Positions 15,363 through 23,257 of a DNA stretch of 45,326 nucleotides are shown here, in pieces (within the stretch, counting starts at the first letter, position 1; every line of letters starts with the position of its first letter). The stretch is from Gemmatimonadota bacterium (lineage in GTDB: Bacteria; Gemmatimonadota; Gemmatimonadetes; Gemmatimonadales; Gemmatimonadaceae), in contig VHBO01000013.1 of NCBI GenBank assembly GCA_016871895.1, positions 1 through 45,326 on the forward strand, written 5' to 3'. The translations under genes and the position numbers were made by a program. The notes below the pieces were generated by a model. The model saw only the letters and a program-made list of their open reading frames with translations, was not told where the DNA came from and did not search any database.

Positions 15363-16676
15363 GTGCGCGGAGCGATGGGTGTCGCGGCGGCGTGGATGCG
15401 CTGGCTGGCGGTGCTGCTGCTGGTGGCGTGCGCGCCGGCCCCGGCATCGCGCGCCCAGGCGCACCCGACGCGGGACGCGCGCCCGACGTTCGCCCCCGGG
15501 ATGACGGTCCTGCTGGAGGATTCGTTGCAGGTGCTCGCCGGGCGCCGCATCGCGGTCATCACGAACCACACCGGAATCGATCTCGAGGGACGGTCGATTG
15601 TCGACCTGCTGCGCGAGGATCCGCGGGCTCGCCGGGCGAACATCTCGGTGGTGCGGCTGTTCTCCCCCGAGCACGGGATCCGCGGCGATGTCGACCACAC
15701 GAACGTGCCGGACGCCGTCGACCCGCGGTCGGGGCTCATGGTGCACTCGCTATACACCCGCGAGACGATCCCGCCGCCGGACTCGCTGCTCCGCGACGTC
15801 GATGCGCTCGTCTTCGACCTGCAGGACATCGGCACGCGCACCTGGACCTATGTCGGGGTAATGGTCTATGCGATGCGCGCCGCGGCGCGCGTGGGCATTC
15901 CGTTCGTGGTGCTCGACCGACCGAACCCAATCACCGGCCGGATGGAGGCGCCGCTCCTCGACTCGGCCCTCGCGAATCCCGAGGACCCGACGCCGACGCG
16001 GCGCGGCGCCGCCTTCGCATTATATCCCGCGCCGCTCCGGCACGGGATGACGATGGGGGAGCTGGCGCGGTGGTTCGCCGCGGAACTGCCCATCCCCGCT
16101 CAGCTCACCGTCGTCGCGATGCGTGGCTATCGGCGGGGGATGTGGTGGGAGGAGACCGGGCTCCGTTGGGTGGTCCCGTCCCCGGCGATGGTCTCTCCGC
16201 TGAGCGCGTTGGTCTATCCCGCGCTCGTCGCGCTCGAGGGGACGAACCTCTCGGTGGGGCGGGGGACGCGCGAACCCTTCCAGCGATTCGGGGCGCCCTG
16301 GCTCGACGCCCCCCGCGTCGCGACGGCGATGAACGAGCTGGGGCTCGCGGGGGTCCGGTTCGACGCCGAACGCTTCACCCCGGTGAACAGTCCGGACAAC
16401 AAGTTCAGCGGGCGGGAGATCCCGGGCATCCGCATCGTCGTGGAGGATCGGGACCGCTTCCAGGCCGGCCGGGTCGGCGCGGCGGTGCTCTGGGCGCTGC
16501 GGCGCGCCCACGCGGATTCGCTGCGCGTGAACGCCCGGACGATGGACATGCGCTTCGGGTCGACGGCGGCGCGTGTCGCGCTCGATTCGGCCGCGGACCC
16601 GAACGAGGTGATCGATCGCCTGCAGCCGGAGGTCGTCGCCTTCCAGCGTCGCGTCCGTCCGTACCTGCTGTACTGA
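15363..16676 (+). CDS. NamZ-like exo-beta-N-acetylmuramidase (DUF1343, GH171), lipoprotein
   Basis: A 437-residue DUF1343 protein. The family's characterised member, NamZ (YbbC) of Bacillus subtilis, cleaves MurNAc from the non-reducing end of peptidoglycan sugars. Seen here are a signal peptide with a good lipobox (LVAC), 'RRIAVITNHTGID', the family motif 'FSPEHGIRGD' with its conserved Glu-His, 'VDALVFDLQDIGTRTWTY', 'LDRPNPITG', 'EGTNLSVGRGT' and 'PFQRFGAPWL'. I chose GTG 15363 because GGAGG sits 8 nt upstream; ATG 15375 is an alternative. Only 30 bp separate it from the divergent NagZ-AmiE gene, so their promoters must overlap and the two are probably regulated together. Confidence 0.88.
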   Translation: MRGAMGVAAAWMRWLAVLLLVACAPAPASRAQAHPTRDARPTFAPGMTVLLEDSLQVLAGRRIAVITNHTGIDLEGRSIVDLLREDPRARRANISVVRLFSPEHGIRGDVDHTNVPDAVDPRSGLMVHSLYTRETIPPPDSLLRDVDALVFDLQDIGTRTWTYVGVMVYAMRAAARVGIPFVVLDRPNPITGRMEAPLLDSALANPEDPTPTRRGAAFALYPAPLRHGMTMGELARWFAAELPIPAQLTVVAMRGYRRGMWWEETGLRWVVPSPAMVSPLSALVYPALVALEGTNLSVGRGTREPFQRFGAPWLDAPRVATAMNELGLAGVRFDAERFTPVNSPDNKFSGREIPGIRIVVEDRDRFQAGRVGAAVLWALRRAHADSLRVNARTMDMRFGSTAARVALDSAADPNEVIDRLQPEVVAFQRRVRPYLLY

Positions 16677-16680
16677 GCGC

Positions 16681-17307
16681 GTGACCACCCGGGAGACGCT
16701 CCTGCGGCCCTGGTGGGCGATCGTCCGTGGCTATCTGCGGTTGATCGAGCCACTGGTCGCGTGGTGCGTGCGACGCGGGATTGCGCCCAACACCATCACG
16801 GTCGTCGGGACGCTCGTGGCGGCGGTCGTCGGGGGGCTCTTCGCGGTCGGTCGGGTCGCCGCCGGCGGGTGGACCCTCGGGCTCCTCGCCTTCTTCGACG
16901 TCATCGACGGCGAGGTGGCGCGCCGCACCGGCCGCGCGACCGCGTACGGGGCCTTCCTCGACGCCACCCTTGACCGCGTGGCGGACGCCTGCCTCCTCGG
17001 CGGGCTCGTCGTGCTCTACGCGACCCATCCGGTCCACCGCTCTGGCGCGATGGTCGTCGTCGCGCTCGTCGCGCTCGTCGCGACGCAGCTCACCTCCTAC
17101 ACCCGTGCCCGAGCCGACCTCGCCGGCATCGACCTCAAGGGCGTCGGGTGGTTCGAACGCCCCGAGCGGATCACCCTCCTCGCCGCGCCGCAGGCCTTCT
17201 TCGGGCTCCGGTTTGAGGGACGCGTGCTCGCCGGCGTCGTGAGCCTGCTGGCCATCGCGGGGGTGGTGACGGTCTGGCAGCGGATGCGCCGCGTGGCGCA
17301 GGGCTGA
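16681..17307 (+). CDS. CDP-alcohol phosphatidyltransferase family protein
   Basis: A 208-residue integral membrane enzyme that moves a phosphatidyl group from a CDP-lipid to an alcohol (glycerol phosphate, inositol phosphate, serine or similar). The full family motif D-G-x2-A-R-x8-G-x3-D-x3-D is present as 'DGEVARRTGRATAYGAFLD' followed by ATLD. At least four hydrophobic segments follow. It starts with GTG 4 nt after NamZ, so it belongs to that transcript. Which alcohol is used is not clear; the length and 'RRGIAPNTITVVG' fit PgsA-like or archaetidylinositol-phosphate-synthase-like members. Confidence 0.87.
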   Translation: MTTRETLLRPWWAIVRGYLRLIEPLVAWCVRRGIAPNTITVVGTLVAAVVGGLFAVGRVAAGGWTLGLLAFFDVIDGEVARRTGRATAYGAFLDATLDRVADACLLGGLVVLYATHPVHRSGAMVVVALVALVATQLTSYTRARADLAGIDLKGVGWFERPERITLLAAPQAFFGLRFEGRVLAGVVSLLAIAGVVTVWQRMRRVAQG

Positions 17308-17316
17308 TAACTTTCC
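17308..17316 (+). promoter_or_regulatory. TA-N2-TT box before the 2-oxoacid dehydrogenase operon
   Basis: TAACTTTCC begins directly after the stop codon of the preceding gene and 33 nt before the ATG of a lipoprotein gene that heads a ten-gene run. It matches the TA-N2-TTT form known for FCB bacteria. No -35 box is seen. GGAGG at 17330-17334 serves the downstream start. Confidence 0.45.
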
Positions 17317-17340
17317 GGTGTCCGCCTCCGGAGGCTCGTG

Positions 17341-17778
17341 ATGACCCGATACCGACCCGCATTCGTTGCCGCCGCGTTCGCCGCGCTGGCACTCGTGGGT
17401 TGCGCCTCGGAGCCCAAACCGCATCGGATTCGGCTCGCCACCGATGACTTCGCTTTCGAGGTCACGGCGGACGTGATGCCGCCCCGGTCCGTCGAGCTCA
17501 CGACCTACACCATCCGCGTGAAGGATCGGGAGACGAAGGAACCGGTCGTCGGCGGGGAAGGGCGCCTCTTCGCCACCAACGGGTCCCGCATCACCGTCTG
17601 GGACGGTTTCGCCCCGAGCACCGAGCCCGGGAGTTACACGGCACGCGTCCGCTTCCTCACCGCCGGCCAATGGCAGCTCGGTATCCAGTTCCGGGCGAGT
17701 CACGACACCACCGTCGCGCTCCAGCGCACCCACGACTGGGGACAGCTGGTCCGCAACGAATCCCCCCCCGAGCTATGA
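17341..17778 (+). CDS. putative lipoprotein with YtkA-like beta domain
   Basis: A 145-residue exported lipoprotein of unknown role. The signal peptide ends in a clear lipobox (LVGC, Cys about residue 21). The mature part is beta-rich: 'VELTTYTIRVKDRETKEPV', 'EGRLFATNGSRITVWDG', 'GSYTARVRFLTAGQW'. This pattern resembles YtkA/FixH-type domains seen in copper or oxidase-related lipoproteins, but there is no metal motif. ATG 17341 is preferred over GTG 17338 because GGAGG then sits 6 nt upstream. It is the first gene of the operon leading to E1-alpha, and its stop overlaps the next start (ATGA). Confidence 0.75.
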   Translation: MTRYRPAFVAAAFAALALVGCASEPKPHRIRLATDDFAFEVTADVMPPRSVELTTYTIRVKDRETKEPVVGGEGRLFATNGSRITVWDGFAPSTEPGSYTARVRFLTAGQWQLGIQFRASHDTTVALQRTHDWGQLVRNESPPEL

Positions 17779-18089
17779 AGCACTTCCACCGCACCCATCT
17801 CCATCCGGACGCGGTCCTCGCGACTGCGGATGCCTTCTTCCCCACCATTGGGATGCAACCCACCGGCAAGCCCGGCGCGCGCAGCCGTCGGTATCAGGGC
17901 ACGGTCGGGACCCCCGAGGTCCCGATGACGCTGACGATCTCGGTGTGGATGGAGGGAGGCCACTACACCTTTGTCGAGGCGCACACCGACCAGATGGGGG
18001 AGAGCCGTCTCGATCGTGGCGTGAAGACCTTCTTCGTCCGGTTGCACACGCAGGACGACCCCGCGCACACCTTCGCGCCGTCGTACTGA
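17775..18089 (+). CDS. conserved small protein of unknown function
   Basis: A 104-residue soluble protein that I do not recognise. It has no signal peptide or membrane segment. It is His/Thr-rich near the start ('MKHFHRTHLHPDAVL') and alternates strands after that ('VPMTLTISVWMEGGHYTFVEA', shortened here to 'TLTISVWMEGGHYTFVEA'). The fold may be a small alpha/beta domain of the START or polyketide-cyclase kind. Start and stop overlap both neighbours (ATGA upstream, TGATG downstream), so it is translationally coupled and very likely real. Its position directly before E1-alpha hints at a link to the dehydrogenase, without proof. Confidence 0.75.
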   Translation: MKHFHRTHLHPDAVLATADAFFPTIGMQPTGKPGARSRRYQGTVGTPEVPMTLTISVWMEGGHYTFVEAHTDQMGESRLDRGVKTFFVRLHTQDDPAHTFAPSY

Positions 18090-19234
18090 TGGCCGCCCGC
18101 CGTCGGTCGCCGGGCCCAGGGAGCGCGGCTGCGCACCTCGGTGAGTCGCTGCCCCTCGAGCGGAAGCTCGCGCTATACCGCTGGATGCGACTGACCCGGA
18201 CGCTCGAGGAGCGGCTGGTCGCGCTCTATCGTCAGACGAAGGTGGTCGGCGGCCTGTTCCGGTCGCTGGGGCAGGAGGCGGATGCCGTCGGGTCGTGCTT
18301 CGCCCTCGAGCCGCGCGACGTGATGTCGCCGCTCATCCGCAATATGGGCGCGATGCTCGTGAAGGGCGCGACGCCCGTCGAGATCCTCAAGCAGTATATG
18401 GCGAAGGGGGACTCCCCCACGCGCGGGCGCGAGCTCAACATCCACTTCGGCGACATCGGACCGGCCGGGACGACGCGCGGCTTCCTCGGCCAGATCTCCC
18501 CGCTCGGCGATATGGTGCCGGTGATGGCCGGCGTCGCGATGAGCTTCAAGGCGCGTGGGGAGGATCGGGTCGGGCTCGTGTACGTGGGCGATGGCGCGAC
18601 GAGCACCGGCGCCTTCCACGAAGGGATCAACTTCGCCGCAGTGCAGCGCCTCCCGCTCGTTGTGATCATCGAGAACAACGGCTACGCGTACTCCACGCCG
18701 ACGAGCAAGCAGACGGCGGCGAAGCAGTTCGTCGACAAGGCGATCGGCTACGGCGTGCCGGGCGAGCAGGCCGACGGGAACGACGTCCTCGCCGTCTACG
18801 ACGTGACGAAGCGGGCGGTGGACCGCGCCCGGGCGGGCGAGGGGGTCACGCTGATCGAGCTGATGACGTATCGCCGCAAGGGCCACGCCGAGCACGACAA
18901 CCAGTCCTACGTCCCGCCGGGCGAGATCGAGAAGTGGGCGGCGGAGAACGACCCGATCGACCGCTATGTGCGCGTCCTGACGGAGCGCGAGAAGGTGCCG
19001 ACGGCGACGCTCGCCGAGATCGATGCCTCGGTGTCGGCCGAGGTGGACGAGGCCACGGAGATCGCGGAGCGGTCGGGCACCCCCGCGCCGCTCGACGCGC
19101 TTGAGGGTGTCTACGCCGAACCGCCGCGGGAACGCCCCCTCTGGTTCCGCGAAGGGGCCGACGTCTCCGGTCTCGGGCAGGAGCGTCCGGAGGGGTGGGG
19201 CACGTGGGACGCGAGCAAGGGAGGGGCTCGCTGA
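18089..19234 (+). CDS. 2-oxoacid dehydrogenase E1 component, alpha subunit
   Basis: A 381-residue thiamine-diphosphate enzyme subunit that, with E1-beta, decarboxylates pyruvate or branched-chain 2-oxoacids. The ThDP motif GDG-(x)n-NN is present as 'VGDGATSTGAFHEG' and 'VVIIENNGYAYSTP'. 'YRRKGHAEHDNQSYVPP' matches the phosphorylation-loop region of E1-alpha. The ATG at 18089 overlaps the stop of the previous gene; the frame is open further upstream but that part overlaps it. The E1-beta start overlaps this stop by one base. Sequence style ('SLGQEADAVG..FAL', 'RNMGAMLVKGATPVEIL') is closest to branched-chain or pyruvate E1 in heterotetrameric complexes. Exact substrate uncertain. Confidence 0.92.
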   Translation: MAARRRSPGPGSAAAHLGESLPLERKLALYRWMRLTRTLEERLVALYRQTKVVGGLFRSLGQEADAVGSCFALEPRDVMSPLIRNMGAMLVKGATPVEILKQYMAKGDSPTRGRELNIHFGDIGPAGTTRGFLGQISPLGDMVPVMAGVAMSFKARGEDRVGLVYVGDGATSTGAFHEGINFAAVQRLPLVVIIENNGYAYSTPTSKQTAAKQFVDKAIGYGVPGEQADGNDVLAVYDVTKRAVDRARAGEGVTLIELMTYRRKGHAEHDNQSYVPPGEIEKWAAENDPIDRYVRVLTEREKVPTATLAEIDASVSAEVDEATEIAERSGTPAPLDALEGVYAEPPRERPLWFREGADVSGLGQERPEGWGTWDASKGGAR

Positions 19235-20217
19235 TGGCGGGCACCGAGATCACCTACCTCGAGGCGATCCGCGAGGCGATCGACGAGGAGATGGCGCGCG
19301 ACCCCGAGGTCTTCCTGTTGGGGGAGGACATCGGTGCGTACGGCGGCGCGTTTAAGGTCACCGACGGGATGCTGGCGAAGTACGGCGAGGCCCGCGTGAT
19401 CGACTCGCCGATCTCCGAGATCGCGATCGTCGGCGCGGCCGCGGGCGCAGCGCATATGGGGATGCGGCCGGTGGTCGAGATGCAGTTCATCGACTTCATC
19501 GCGAACGCGTACGACATGCTGACGAATTACGTCGCGACGGCGCGGTACCGCGCCTTCCTGCCCTGCCCGATGGTAGTGCGTGGCCCGAGCGGCGGCTACG
19601 TGCGCGGCGGCCCCTTCCACTCGCAGAACCCCGAAGCGGGGTTCATCCACACGCCGGGGCTCAAGGTCGTCTATCCGTCGACCGCCGAGGATGCCAAGGG
19701 GCTGATGAAGGCCGCGATCCGCGATGACGACTGCGTGCTCTTCTTCGAGCACAAGTATCTGTACCGGCGCATCAAGGGCGTGATGCCCGCCGGCGATCAC
19801 ATCGTCCCGATCGGGAAGGCGCGGACCGCGCGCGTCGGCACCGACGTCTCGATCATTACGTATGCCGCGACGGTGCACAAAGCCCTGGAGGCGGCAGAGC
19901 GGCTGCAGGCGGAGGATGGCCTCTCCGTCGAGGTGATCGACCTCCGCTCGCTCGCGCCGCTCGACGACGAGGCGATCGTCGCGACGGTGCGAAAGACGAA
20001 TCGCGTGTTGGTCGTGCACGAGGACACCCGTACCGGCGGTATCGCGGGTGAGATCACGGCACGGATCAACGAGACCTGCTTCGCAGATCTCGACGCACCG
20101 GTCCTGCGCGTCACGGCGCACGATATCCCGTTGCCCTATGCCCCCGCGCTCGAGGACTTCGTGCTCCCGCAGGTGGACGACATCGTGCTGGCGGTTCGCC
20201 GGCTGGCGGCCTGGTAG
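19234..20217 (+). CDS. 2-oxoacid dehydrogenase E1 component, beta subunit
   Basis: A 327-residue transketolase-like subunit partnering E1-alpha. It begins with 'TYLEAIREAIDEEMARDPEVF', quoted in part as 'YLEAIREAIDEEMARDP', then 'LGEDIGAYGGAFKVTDG', typical of E1-beta. 'EMQFIDFIANAYD' and 'PSGGYVRGGPFHSQNPEA' line the active site, and the C-terminal transketolase domain has 'EVIDLRSLAPLDDEAI' and 'VLVVHEDTRTGGIAGEI'. It overlaps the E1-alpha stop by one base and ends directly against the ATG of the next small gene, so the operon is continuous. Confidence 0.95.
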   Translation: MAGTEITYLEAIREAIDEEMARDPEVFLLGEDIGAYGGAFKVTDGMLAKYGEARVIDSPISEIAIVGAAAGAAHMGMRPVVEMQFIDFIANAYDMLTNYVATARYRAFLPCPMVVRGPSGGYVRGGPFHSQNPEAGFIHTPGLKVVYPSTAEDAKGLMKAAIRDDDCVLFFEHKYLYRRIKGVMPAGDHIVPIGKARTARVGTDVSIITYAATVHKALEAAERLQAEDGLSVEVIDLRSLAPLDDEAIVATVRKTNRVLVVHEDTRTGGIAGEITARINETCFADLDAPVLRVTAHDIPLPYAPALEDFVLPQVDDIVLAVRRLAAW

Positions 20218-20511
20218 ATGGCGACGGCTCCGACTCGCGGCCCCGCGCCGCTCGTCCGCGTGATCCCGATCGGCTGCTTCATGGCCGTCATCGGGTTCTT
20301 CTCCGGCGGCATGATCGGCGTGTTGATCTCGAAGGGGGTCGCCTTCATCCGGAAGGCGCCCGCCTGCGACGGCATCCCGACGTGCGACTGGTACATTTAT
20401 ATGCTGGTCGGCGGCGCCCTCGGCGCCCTGACCCTGCCGTGGTTGGTGGTCTCCGCGCTCCGGAGCACGCCGCCCGCGCCCTCCGCTCCGACCGACCGTC
20501 CTGAGGAATAG
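20218..20511 (+). CDS. small two-helix membrane protein between E1-beta and E2
   Basis: A 97-residue protein I cannot assign. It has two hydrophobic segments (about 15-37, 'IPIGCFMAVIGFFSGGMIGV', and about 60-84, 'YMLVGGALGALTLPWLVVSA'). Between them lies a short loop with two cysteines ('APACDGIPTCDWY'), likely periplasmic and able to form a disulfide. The C-terminal tail is Pro/Glu-rich. Its ATG begins at the base after the E1-beta stop and the E2 GTG follows 2 nt after its own stop, so it is translated as part of the complex operon. It might tie the complex to the membrane, which is speculation. Confidence 0.8.
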   Translation: MATAPTRGPAPLVRVIPIGCFMAVIGFFSGGMIGVLISKGVAFIRKAPACDGIPTCDWYIYMLVGGALGALTLPWLVVSALRSTPPAPSAPTDRPEE

Positions 20512-20513
20512 CC

Positions 20514-21866
20514 GTGGCCCGCATCGACGTCATCATGCCCCAGATGGGCGAGTCCATCGCCGAGGGGACCCTCTCGCGCTGGTTGAAGAAGATCGGCGAT
20601 GAGGTGAAGCGGGACGAGCCGATCTTCGAGATCTCGACGGACAAGGTCGACGCCGAGATCCCCGCGCCCGCGGCGGGGGTGTTGGCCGAGATCATCGTGA
20701 TCGAGGGGACGACCGTCCCCGTGAACACCGTCGTCGCGCGCCTCGAGACGGAGAAGGGGGCCGCGATCGCGTCGGCGCCGAGCCCGTCGCCGGCCGCCGC
20801 AGCCCCGGCGCCCGCGCCGGTGGGGGCTGCCGCGCCGAGCCCGGTGGCGGCGTCGCCCGTGCCCGCTGTGCCGGCGCCCCCGGCGCGCCCCGCCGCCGCT
20901 GGCTCCCTCGAGGAGCGCCTGCGGACGAAGTCCTCGCCGCTCGTGCGGCGGATGGCGGCCGATGCGGGCGTCGACATCACCGCGCTCTCCGGTTCCGGGA
21001 TCGCTGGCCGCGTGACGAAGAAGGACCTCGAGGCGCATCTCGCCTCCGGTGGGGCTCGCCCCGCCACCGCGCCGTCAGCGCCCGCCGCGATGCCCGCGGG
21101 GCTGCCCGGGGCGATCGCGGTCCCCGCCGCGCCGATGGGCGGCCACGCCGAGCCGACGTTCCAGCCGTGGCCGGGTGACGTCGTCGAGCCGATGAGCAAG
21201 ATCCGCCGGCTCACGGCGGATCATATGCGCCAGGCCAAGCAGGTGGCCGCGCACGTGACGAGCTTCTTCGAGATCGATCTCACCCGCGTCGCGCGCCAGC
21301 GCGCGCAGATGAAGGCCGCGTTCGAGGCGGAGACGGGACAGAAGCTCACCTTCCTGCCGTTCATCATGAAGGCAGTTGTGGAGAACTTGCGCCGCCACCC
21401 GGTGATGAACGCCACCGTCTCGGGCACCGACGTTATCCTGCGCAAGCGGTACAACATCGGGATCGCCGTGGCGCTCGACCCGGTCGGACTCATCGTGCCG
21501 GTCATCAAGGACGCGGATGGCCTGAACCTCACCGGCCTCACGCGCGCCGCGAACGACCTCGCGGCCCGCGCGCGCTCCAAGAAACTGAGCCCGGTCGACG
21601 TGCAGGACGCGACCTTCACGATCACGAACCCCGGCGTCTTCGGCTCGCTGATGGGGACGCCGATCATCCCCGTCGGCACGACGGCGATCCTCGGGCTCGG
21701 CGCGATCGAGAAGCGGCCCAAGGTCATCACCGGCGCGGACGGCGAGGATACGATCGCGATTCGCACCTGCGCGTACTTCTCCTGCAGCTTTGACCATCGC
21801 GTCGTGGACGGCGCCGATGCCGACCGCTTCATGGCGGACCTGAAGAAGACCCTCGAGACCGCCTGA
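20514..21866 (+). CDS. dihydrolipoamide acyltransferase (E2 component)
   Basis: A 450-residue E2 core of a 2-oxoacid dehydrogenase complex. The single lipoyl domain (1-78) carries the modified lysine Lys44 in 'EISTDKVDAEIP'. An Ala/Pro linker (about 85-135) leads to the E3-binding domain ('SSPLVRRMAADAGVD' and 'GSGIAGRVTKKDLEAHL'). A second linker is followed by the catalytic domain, with 'PMSKIRRLTADHM' at its start and the active-site 'DHRVVDGADADRFM' near the end. It transfers the acyl group to CoA. The GTG start is 2 nt behind the small membrane protein. No E3 (dihydrolipoamide dehydrogenase) gene is present here. Confidence 0.95.
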   Translation: MARIDVIMPQMGESIAEGTLSRWLKKIGDEVKRDEPIFEISTDKVDAEIPAPAAGVLAEIIVIEGTTVPVNTVVARLETEKGAAIASAPSPSPAAAAPAPAPVGAAAPSPVAASPVPAVPAPPARPAAAGSLEERLRTKSSPLVRRMAADAGVDITALSGSGIAGRVTKKDLEAHLASGGARPATAPSAPAAMPAGLPGAIAVPAAPMGGHAEPTFQPWPGDVVEPMSKIRRLTADHMRQAKQVAAHVTSFFEIDLTRVARQRAQMKAAFEAETGQKLTFLPFIMKAVVENLRRHPVMNATVSGTDVILRKRYNIGIAVALDPVGLIVPVIKDADGLNLTGLTRAANDLAARARSKKLSPVDVQDATFTITNPGVFGSLMGTPIIPVGTTAILGLGAIEKRPKVITGADGEDTIAIRTCAYFSCSFDHRVVDGADADRFMADLKKTLETA

Positions 21867-21869
21867 GCG

Positions 21870-22130
21870 ATGTCGAAGGCCCTGACGATGCACCGTACCG
21901 TCGTCACGCCCGGCGACCGCGCCCGCTTTCTGGAGACGGCGCGCGCGAAGGCACGGCATTACGAGGCCGCCGCCTGCCGCTATTGGCTCTTCGAGGAGGC
22001 CGCCCTTGCCGGCGCCTTCATCGAGTTCTGTGAGGCGCCCGACGCCGCCACCCTGACCGCCGCGCACGCGGCCGCGCCCGGACGTATCCTCGATCCGTCG
22101 CGCGTGTATACCTCTGTGGAGCTCAGCTGA
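21870..22130 (+). CDS. small protein of unknown function
   Basis: An 86-residue soluble protein, 3 nt after E2. The layout 'MHRTVVTPGDRARFLETARA', a helix, then 'CRYWLFEE' and 'GAFIEFCEAPDAATL' resembles a dimeric alpha-beta barrel (antibiotic-biosynthesis-monooxygenase/NIPSNAP-like) fold, where residues pack around a small ligand. I cannot name a family. The stop overlaps the next ATG (TGATG), which supports real translation. Confidence 0.7.
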   Translation: MSKALTMHRTVVTPGDRARFLETARAKARHYEAAACRYWLFEEAALAGAFIEFCEAPDAATLTAAHAAAPGRILDPSRVYTSVELS

Positions 22131-22396
22131 TGCCCACCCGACGTCTCGAGATCGACGGCCGCACCTGGGCCATCTACCCCAGCGGCTACATCACGCAGTA
22201 CGACGCCGACGAGTTCGGCCTCCTCTTCGTGCACGGCACCGGTGAAGACCGCGAGGTGCGCGTCACGCGGTATTCGCCGGGCCGAACCCGGTCGCGCGAG
22301 CAGGCGCTCGCGGAGATGTCGGACGCCGACGTGCGTCGGCTCTTCGGGCTCTCGCAGCCCAGCGTCCGCTCCCCCGAGGCCGGTTACGCCCCGTGA
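22130..22396 (+). CDS. small beta-rich protein of unknown function
   Basis: An 88-residue protein that I do not recognise. The first half is strand-rich with aromatic residues ('RTWAIYPSGYITQYDADEFG'). The second half has a predicted helix ('SREQALAEMSDADVRRLFGL') and a Pro-rich end. It has no signal peptide, Cys pair or membrane segment. Both ends overlap neighbours, the E2-linked small gene and the PHP gene, so it is coupled to the operon. The dehydrogenase E2 and two small genes in a row may be a lineage-specific block. Confidence 0.7.
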   Translation: MPTRRLEIDGRTWAIYPSGYITQYDADEFGLLFVHGTGEDREVRVTRYSPGRTRSREQALAEMSDADVRRLFGLSQPSVRSPEAGYAP

Positions 22397-23241
22397 CGGC
22401 TGACGCGGCCCCGGCGCCGCGTCACGTCGATCTGCACGCCCACTCGACGGCCTCCGACGGCACGGCCACCCCGACCGGCGCGGTCGAGGCCGCGCATCGC
22501 GCCGGCGTCGTCGCGCTCGCGCTCACCGATCACGACACGCTCGCCGGGGTTGCGGAGGCGCAGACCGCCGCCGATCGCCTCGGCCTCCGGCTCGTCCCCG
22601 GCGTCGAACTGAGCGTCCATCAGGAGGGGGTCGAGGTGCATCTCCTCGGTCTCCACATCCGTGACGTCGCCGGCCTGCAGGGGGAGCTCGAGGCGATCCG
22701 CTACCAGCGGCGCGTGCGTGCCATCGCGATGGTCGAGCGCCTCGCGGCCGCGGGTGCGCCGATCGCCTTCGAGGCGGTGCTCGCCGCGTCGGGCGGCGGG
22801 GCAATCGGGCGTCCGCACGTCGCGCGGGCCCTCGTCGCCGCCGGCCACGTGAAGGACCAGCGCGAAGCCTTCGATCGCTATCTCGCGTTCGGGCGCCCCG
22901 GCTACGTCGAGAAGGCGCGGCTCGAGATCGCGGATGGCATCGCGATGATCCACCGTGCCGGCGGACTCGCCGTCATCGCGCATCCGGGCGCCGAGGGACG
23001 GCGCGAGCGCATCGAGCCGCTTGTGCCCCTCGGCCTCGACGGACTCGAGGTGCGCCATCCGAGCCACACCGCCGAGGATGTGAAGCGCCTCGACGCCCTC
23101 GCACGGCACTTCGGGCTCATCGTGAGTGGCGGTTCGGATTGGCACGGGGCGATGCAGGGGCCGCGCGTCCTCGGCGCGATGCGCGTCCCGGAAACGTGGT
23201 TGGAGGCGCAGGACGCGCGCCTCGCAGCGCGCGCGGCCTGA
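22393..23241 (+). CDS. PHP-domain phosphoesterase (TrpH/RNase AM-like)
   Basis: A 282-residue metal-dependent hydrolase of the PHP family. Metal-binding motifs are 'HVDLHAHSTASDGTATP' (HxH), 'ALTDHDTLAG', a histidine in 'GGAIGRPHVARALV', 'AVIAHPG' and 'SGGSDWHG'. The arrangement and length match TrpH-like enzymes that hydrolyse 3',5'-nucleoside bisphosphates or 5'-phosphorylated RNA ends. GTG 22393 overlaps the previous stop by 4 nt. It is probably a housekeeping nucleotide-turnover enzyme carried along in the operon. Confidence 0.88.
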   Translation: MTADAAPAPRHVDLHAHSTASDGTATPTGAVEAAHRAGVVALALTDHDTLAGVAEAQTAADRLGLRLVPGVELSVHQEGVEVHLLGLHIRDVAGLQGELEAIRYQRRVRAIAMVERLAAAGAPIAFEAVLAASGGGAIGRPHVARALVAAGHVKDQREAFDRYLAFGRPGYVEKARLEIADGIAMIHRAGGLAVIAHPGAEGRRERIEPLVPLGLDGLEVRHPSHTAEDVKRLDALARHFGLIVSGGSDWHGAMQGPRVLGAMRVPETWLEAQDARLAARAA

Positions 23242-23257
23242 CGGAGCCGCGGGGCGG

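Noticed and set aside
15333-15746. Longer NagZ-AmiE start upstream
   Set aside because: It lies in the divergent NamZ coding region and precedes a clear signal peptide that should be N-terminal.
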